Shown one piece after another: positions 33,945-38,038 of a DNA stretch of 38,038 nt (position 1 is the first letter of the stretch; every line of letters begins with the position of its first letter). Location of the stretch: positions 1-38,038 of the forward strand of contig JAUYKG010000046.1 in NCBI GenBank assembly GCA_030700105.1. Reading direction: 5' to 3'. The notes under the pieces were generated by a model, which was not told the DNA's origin, searched no databases, and worked only from the letters and a program-made list of their open reading frames with translations. The DNA is from Candidatus Veblenbacteria bacterium. GTDB lineage: Bacteria > Patescibacteriota > Patescibacteriia > Veblenbacterales > UBA10138. The position numbers and the translations under genes were made by a program.

Positions 33945-33988
33945 AGGCTTGAATTTTTCCCTCAGCGGTGGCAAAATAAGAAAACCGC

Positions 33989-33994
33989 TATACT
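33989..33994 (+). promoter_or_regulatory. -10 box close to the clpC-like ATG
   Basis: TATACT ends 7 bases before the ATG at 34002, so a transcript from it would be leaderless or nearly so. No -35 at the right distance. Confidence 0.4.
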
Positions 33995-34001
33995 ACATAC
34001 T

Positions 34002-36515
34002 ATGCTCGATATATTCTCTAAATTCACCACCCACTACCAAAAAACCCTCACCTTGGCCCGTGCTACCGCGCTAGGCTCGGGCCGACGGCAGTTGGAGGTG
34101 CAAGACGTGCTGGTGGCGCTCTCTTCCCAGCGCGGCAGCTTGTCGGCGGAGATTCTGGATAAACACGGCCTCTCTCCCTTGCGGCTCCACGCCAAGCTAA
34201 GCACCACGCCTATACCAGCAAAGCCCCTCTTAAACGAGGAACCCAATGAGGAGGCACTGCTCGACATACTGACCGACGACCTCTCGCTTGCCGTGAAAAA
34301 ACTAGTGGAGCGCTCGGTGCTAACGGCCTGGCGCTTGCAACACCACTATATCGGCACCGAGCACCTGCTCTACGCGCTCGTAACGAGTGAGGAGGCGGAA
34401 GTGAAGGCGCTCTGGCTTAAGCTGGGCGTGAACTTGCGCGGACTTAAACAGAGCGTGAACTCCCTGCTGAAGAGCACCTCCAAATTCCCTGACATCACCG
34501 AGGCTTTCGCCCCTGGCGATGTGAGGAGCGAGCCGGAACACGACGGCGCCACGCCGGCGCTGGATTTCTTTTGCACCGACCTTACCTCGCAAGACGTGCA
34601 AACCAAGGTGGACCCGGTGATAGGGCGGGAGAAGGAGATTCAACGCCTCATCAATATCCTCGGGCGCCGCACCAAAAACAATCCCCTGCTCTTAGGTGAC
34701 CCGGGCGTGGGCAAAACCGCCATCGTGGAAGGTTTGGCTAAGCGGATTATGGAAAACAAGGTGCCGGAATTTTTACAGGACAAGAAGATTATGGCCCTGG
34801 ACCTCGGGCTGGTGGTGGCGGGTACTATGTACCGCGGCGAGTTCGAGGGTCGGCTTAAGCAAATTCTGGACGAACTTAGGGCACACCCGGAGATTATCCT
34901 TTTTATAGACGAGGTGCACACCATCGTAGGTACGGGCGCCGCGCCGGGGTCGCTCGACCTCGCGAACATCATTAAACCGGCACTGGCTAAAGGCTTAGTG
35001 CGCTGCATTGGCGCCACTACCCAAGAAGAGTACAAAAAATCCATTGAATCCGACGCCGCGCTGGAGCGCCGGTTCCAAGTGGTGCAGGTGGTGGAGCCCA
35101 CGCCCGAGGAAACTGCCGCGGTGCTAAAGGGTATTCGCTCCAACTACGAGAAATTTCACCGGGTGGAAATTACGGACGAGGCTATTGAAGCGGCTATTAG
35201 CCTGTCGGAACGCTACCTGCCGGAAAAATTCCTGCCGGACAAGGCTATTGATCTTATTGACGAGGCTGCCTCGCACGTCCGCACCTCCCAAGCACCGCAG
35301 GGCAAGGCCAAGCCCAGCCGTGAACTGGAAGCCAAGCTCAAGCAGCTGCACGAGGCTAAGGAGTTGGCAGTAACGCAAGAAAATTTTCCGCTCGCCAACG
35401 CTTATAAAGAAGAAGAGGAGAAGGTACGCCTGGAGCTGGAGCGGCTGCGCCAACATGAAACGCCCGCCCCCGCTACCGTGGGCACTATTACACGGGCCGA
35501 CATTGCGCAAGTAGTGGCGCAAATGACTGGCGTGGCGCTTACCGAACTCCTGGCTGAAGAGCGCACCAAGCTGGTGGCTTTGGAAGAAAAGTTAAGTGCC
35601 CGCGTGGTCGGGCAAGAGGAAGCTGTGGCGGCCGTGGCACGCGCCATTAGGCGGGGACGCCTGGGGCTAGGGAACCCCCAGCGCCCCTTGGGCTCGTTCC
35701 TGTTCTTGGGCCCCTCGGGCGTCGGGAAAACCGAACTCGCCAAAATGGTGGCGCAGGTGGTGTTCGAAGACCCGAATGCGCTGATTAGGCTGGATATGTC
35801 GGAATTCTCCGAAGGTTTTAATATTTCCAAACTCATCGGTGCCCCGGCTGGCTACGTAGGTTATAAAGATTCCAACAAGCTCACAGACCTGGTGAAACGC
35901 AAACCTGCCTCGGTGGTGCTGTTCGACGAGGTGGAGAAAGCCCACCCCGACATTTTTAACCTCTTGCTCCAAGTTTTGGACGAGGGCCACCTGGCTGACG
36001 CCGCCGGCAAGCAGGTGAACTTTAAGAACACACTCATCATTATGACCTCTAACCTGGGGCTGCGAGAACTTACCCAGCAGGCCAAGCTTGGCTTTGCGGC
36101 CGATAACGATAAAGGAAAAACCAACTGGCACACCGAGTGGCAGGCCAGCAAGGAACAGCTCATGGCCGAGGTGAAAAAGTTCTTCCGCCCCGAGTTCTTG
36201 AATCGTCTGGACGGCGTGGTGGTATTCAACCCGCTCACCGAGGCACACTTGGGAGAAATAGTTAAACTGCAGGTAGGCGACCTGAACGCGCGACTGAAGG
36301 AACAAAAGCTTGAACTCGCAGTGCGCTTGGGCCGAGGGGCAGCCACCGTAATTGCCCACGCCACTTTCTCTCCCCAAGAAGGAGCACGCAACATCCGCCG
36401 CTACCTCACGGAAAAAGTGGAAGATCCCCTCACCCAACAGCTACTCAAGGGTAAGCTTAAAACACCCGCTCACCTCACCCTCACGGTTAAGGGGGGCCAG
36501 GTAACACTAAAGTAA
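34002..36515 (+). CDS. clpC: ClpC-type AAA+ unfoldase (Clp protease ATP-binding subunit)
   Basis: 837 aa. An N-terminal Clp repeat domain (about 1-150), then AAA module D1 with Walker A GDPGVGKT (about residue 232), Walker [10 protein letters not shown], and a short middle domain with a UVR-like stretch ([20 protein letters not shown], about 455-475), which separates ClpC from the long ClpB middle domain. D2 has Walker [13 protein letters not shown] (about 570) and Walker [23 protein letters not shown] (about 695) fits the LGF loop that docks on ClpP. No clpP is in the window. It unfolds proteins for degradation. No Shine-Dalgarno sequence. Confidence 0.93.
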   Translation: MLDIFSKFTTHYQKTLTLARATALGSGRRQLEVQDVLVALSSQRGSLSAEILDKHGLSPLRLHAKLSTTPIPAKPLLNEEPNEEALLDILTDDLSLAVKKLVERSVLTAWRLQHHYIGTEHLLYALVTSEEAEVKALWLKLGVNLRGLKQSVNSLLKSTSKFPDITEAFAPGDVRSEPEHDGATPALDFFCTDLTSQDVQTKVDPVIGREKEIQRLINILGRRTKNNPLLLGDPGVGKTAIVEGLAKRIMENKVPEFLQDKKIMALDLGLVVAGTMYRGEFEGRLKQILDELRAHPEIILFIDEVHTIVGTGAAPGSLDLANIIKPALAKGLVRCIGATTQEEYKKSIESDAALERRFQVVQVVEPTPEETAAVLKGIRSNYEKFHRVEITDEAIEAAISLSERYLPEKFLPDKAIDLIDEAASHVRTSQAPQGKAKPSRELEAKLKQLHEAKELAVTQENFPLANAYKEEEEKVRLELERLRQHETPAPATVGTITRADIAQVVAQMTGVALTELLAEERTKLVALEEKLSARVVGQEEAVAAVARAIRRGRLGLGNPQRPLGSFLFLGPSGVGKTELAKMVAQVVFEDPNALIRLDMSEFSEGFNISKLIGAPAGYVGYKDSNKLTDLVKRKPASVVLFDEVEKAHPDIFNLLLQVLDEGHLADAAGKQVNFKNTLIIMTSNLGLRELTQQAKLGFAADNDKGKTNWHTEWQASKEQLMAEVKKFFRPEFLNRLDGVVVFNPLTEAHLGEIVKLQVGDLNARLKEQKLELAVRLGRGAATVIAHATFSPQEGARNIRRYLTEKVEDPLTQQLLKGKLKTPAHLTLTVKGGQVTLK

Positions 36516-36544
36516 GGGCGAGGGAGTACAGGGTAAGAGCAATT

Positions 36545-37306
36545 ATGCCCAAGTCCTTAACTCTTACGCTTACCCAACCCTCTTACGCTTTACTAGCTGC
36601 GGCCTGGCAGTGGCTGTTGGACGCGCTCTTTCCCCGGCGTTGTGTAGGTTGCCGACGCTGGGGCAGCTGGTGTTGCGCCGCGTGTTTAGCCTCTCTCAGT
36701 TTCCCCCGCCAGCTCCACTGCCCAGGGTGCCAGAATGTTAGTCCGCTGGGCGAGTGGTGCCAGGATTGCGTGGCCGGACAGGCACTCCGGGGCCTGTGGT
36801 GCACGCAGAACTACGCCAACCCTCTGCTGCGCAATATGATCCGAGCCCTGAAATACGAAGGGCTCACCGAACTGGCGGTACCTCTGGGCCGTCTCCTCAG
36901 CGCCACACTCACTACCTACGGGCTACCGCCCGCCTGGCACGAAGTGCCGCGTGAACGCTGGTACCTAACGCCCGTACCATTAGCGCCACGGCGGGAGCGG
37001 CAAAGAAATTTCAACCAAACCGAGCTCCTGGCCCAAGCTGTCAGTACGACTACCAACTTGGCGCTAGCGAGCGTGTTACAACGTGTCCACTCCACTAAGC
37101 CACAGAGCGAACTGGCCCAAGACGAACAGCGACACAGCAACGTACGCGGCGCCTTCGCGCTTCAGAGCGACGCCCAGGTAGCTGGTAATGCTTATATCCT
37201 GGTGGACGACGTGTATACCTCCGGCGCCACTATGGAAGAATGCGCCCGCGTGCTTAGAGCCGCCGGTGCGCGCGAGGTGTGGGGCCTTACTGTGGCCAAG
37301 GGGTAA
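36545..37306 (+). CDS. comF: ComF family protein (phosphoribosyltransferase fold)
   Basis: 253 aa. The N-terminal zinc-finger-like part has four Cys pairs or clusters (CVGCRRWGSWCCAAC; CPGCQ, then CQDC), and the C-terminal part has the PRPP-binding motif YILVDDVYTSGATMEECARV. RNFNQTELLAQAV is the usual second conserved block. ComF proteins help handle incoming single-stranded DNA in natural transformation. CPR bacteria generally have com genes, which fits uptake of outside DNA. It starts 29 bases after clpC. Confidence 0.94.
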   Translation: MPKSLTLTLTQPSYALLAAAWQWLLDALFPRRCVGCRRWGSWCCAACLASLSFPRQLHCPGCQNVSPLGEWCQDCVAGQALRGLWCTQNYANPLLRNMIRALKYEGLTELAVPLGRLLSATLTTYGLPPAWHEVPRERWYLTPVPLAPRRERQRNFNQTELLAQAVSTTTNLALASVLQRVHSTKPQSELAQDEQRHSNVRGAFALQSDAQVAGNAYILVDDVYTSGATMEECARVLRAAGAREVWGLTVAKG

Positions 37307-37343
37307 TCCCTAAAGACGTAATGACAACGAGCAAGCGGTTGCG

Positions 37344-37372
37344 TTGACAGTTACGCCCGCTCTTAGTATTCT
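37344..37372 (+). promoter_or_regulatory. Promoter of the tRNA-Ser genes
   Basis: TTGACA (37344-37349), 17-base spacer, TATTCT (37367-37372); start near 37379, about 59 bases before the first tRNA. Confidence 0.8.
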
Positions 37373-37437
37373 AGCGTGGCTAGAGCTTAGGGTGGGGTGG
37401 CGGAAAAACTGAACTGGTTTAAAGATTGCCACAGGGC

Positions 37438-37524
37438 GGAGGCGTGCCAGAGCGGTTGAATGGGCCGGTCTTGAAAACCGGAGTACCTGCAAGGGTACCG
37501 CAGGTTCGAATCCTGCCGCCTCCG
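37438..37524 (+). tRNA. tRNA-Ser (anticodon TGA)
   Basis: Acceptor GGAGGCG/CGCCTCC with discriminator G, anticodon arm CCGGT-CTTGAAA-ACCGG (anticodon TGA), long variable arm TACCTGCAAGGGTA, T-arm GCAGG-TTCGAAT-CCTGC. No encoded CCA (followed by CCC). Confidence 0.96.
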
Positions 37525-37559
37525 CCCTGTGGCACATCCGTATTTAACATATCAGGCTT

Positions 37560-37649
37560 GGAGAGGTGGCTGAGCGGTCTAAAGCAACAGGTTGCTAACC
37601 TGTGACCCCGTAAGGGGTCCCGTGGGTTCAAATCCCACCCTCTCCGCCA
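37560..37649 (+). tRNA. tRNA-Ser (anticodon GCT)
   Basis: Acceptor GGAGAGG/CCTCTCC, discriminator G, anticodon arm CAGGT-TGCTAAC-CTG with anticodon GCT, long variable arm (GACCCCGTAAGGGGTC), T-arm GTGGG-TTCAAAT-CCCAC, and encoded CCA at 37647-37649. Its 3' end overlaps the stop of the recombinase-like gene on the other strand. Confidence 0.95.
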
Positions 37650-38038
37650 GATTTCCAAGTTTGAACCTTAGTGTTTGCAACGTGTTTTGACCCCCTTGGG
37701 GGTTCAGGAGGTTCAATCTTGGCAACTTGAAGGTCCATAAGAACATCAAAGACTGGCGTCCATATCGGCGTCAGTTTTTGATTTCTAACGACGAATCCCT
37801 CGAAGCAAAGCTTCATCAGCGTGCGCTTCTGATTGAATCCACTGGTTTGGAATACCCGGTCGGCATGATCGGTGAAATCCAACAGCTCATTGAACTTCTG
37901 CACGAACTTGTCCGACTTTCCCTCCATCTCACCCAAGCGACCCTGATACATCTCTTTCTCCCTTAAGAGCTCATCCTGAATCTTTATAAAGACCTCTGCG
38001 TCAATGATGCGTTTTGAGCGATCCACGACGATGTTGCG
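37628..38038 (-). CDS. Serine recombinase-like C-terminus (partial)
   Basis: At least 136 codons, open through the right edge of the window (the end encodes RNIVVDRSKRIIDAEVFIKI). A coiled-coil-like stretch (QDELLREKEMYQGRLGEMEG) is followed by ELLDFTDHADRVFQTSGFNQ, KRTLMKLCFEGFVVRNQKLT and PIWTPVFDVLMDLQ. This is the layout of the C-terminal part of large serine recombinases in CPR genomes (helices, then F-x4-KR-x-L, then L-x-P-FD-x-L). The catalytic domain would be outside the window. The stop lies in the T-loop of tRNA-Ser(GCT). A partial gene, so the family call is moderate. Confidence 0.65.
   Translation of the reverse strand, partial: RNIVVDRSKRIIDAEVFIKIQDELLREKEMYQGRLGEMEGKSDKFVQKFNELLDFTDHADRVFQTSGFNQKRTLMKLCFEGFVVRNQKLTPIWTPVFDVLMDLQVAKIEPPEPPRGSKHVANTKVQTWKSGGEGGI

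Noticed and set aside
35667-36437. 256-codon minus-strand open frame opposite clpC
   Set aside because: Shadow of the well-supported ClpC D2 domain.
34002-36515. ClpB disaggregase
   Set aside because: The long ClpB middle coiled coil is absent, a UVR-like short middle region is present and an LGF loop for ClpP is visible, so ClpC fits better.
37307-37437. Small gene between comF and the tRNAs
   Set aside because: The region holds the tRNA promoter and no frame with coding character.
37687-37707. Inverted repeat (TGACCCCC / GGGGTTCA) as terminator of the tRNA genes
   Set aside because: It lies inside the coding end of the recombinase-like gene and has no U-run on the plus strand directly after it; evidence is too weak to call.

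Overview
The window looks like a piece of a Candidate Phyla Radiation (Patescibacteria) chromosome of medium GC. The main evidence is the ribosomal protein cluster: rpsE is followed directly by rplO with no rpmD (bL30/uL30) gene between them, a known trait of CPR bacteria that some other lineages share. A four-helix-bundle (23S intervening sequence) protein, a LemA/HtpX pair, ComF and a serine-recombinase-like C-terminus fit the same picture. TGA is used as an ordinary stop (for example in the ATGA overlaps adk/map and ruvX/wecA-like), so the recoded Gracilibacteria/Absconditabacteria are excluded. I cannot name a lineage more precisely.

Layout. Positions 1-2364 (minus strand) carry housekeeping and unknown genes: a partial WecA/MraY-type glycosyltransferase, ruvX, a zinc-ribbon Nudix hydrolase and an unknown 399-aa protein. 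Positions 2380-19666 (minus) form one continuous str-S10-spc supercluster. In transcription order it runs rpsL, rpsG, an unknown 152-aa gene, fusA, a 94-aa Phd/YefM-like gene, tuf, rpsJ, rplC-D-W-B, rpsS, rplV, rpsC, rplP, rpmC, rpsQ, rplN, rplX, rplE, rpsN (zinc form), rpsH, rplF, rplR, rpsE, rplO, secY, then, after a terminator, adk and map. Visible control points are a strong promoter before rpsL, a second promoter before tuf, a terminator-like hairpin just before rplC (candidate attenuator) and a terminator after secY with a new promoter before adk.

Positions 19700-22664 hold small accessory genes (a P-loop kinase, several unknowns, a tiny basic protein), an M50 site-2 protease homologue and, on the plus strand, rpmB (bL28). 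Positions 22703-30915 (minus) are a cell-surface block: a small membrane protein, two tandem paralogues of about 616 aa with a signal peptide, BNR/Ycf48-like propeller repeats and a C-terminal domain of type IX secretion (T9SS) type, and a 974-aa secreted protein of Cys-containing Ig-like repeats flanked by two nearly identical Fn3 domains. Each large gene has its own near-consensus promoter and terminator.

Positions 30952-37649 (plus) carry an anchored exported protein, a 46-bp perfect palindrome, lemA, a four-helix-bundle gene flanked by inverted repeats, htpX, a ClpC-type AAA+ unfoldase, comF and two tRNA-Ser genes. LemA, HtpX, ClpC and the M50 homologue suggest membrane and protein quality control. 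The window ends inside a minus-strand gene that resembles a serine recombinase and whose stop codon lies inside the tRNA-Ser(GCT) gene, which suggests the edge of an integrated element.

The most notable items are the tandem T9SS-type surface proteins in an apparent CPR genome, the rpsJ-rplC attenuator candidate, the 46-bp palindrome, the inverted-repeat-flanked four-helix-bundle gene and the recombinase/tRNA overlap. All assignments are from reading the sequence only; no database search was run.
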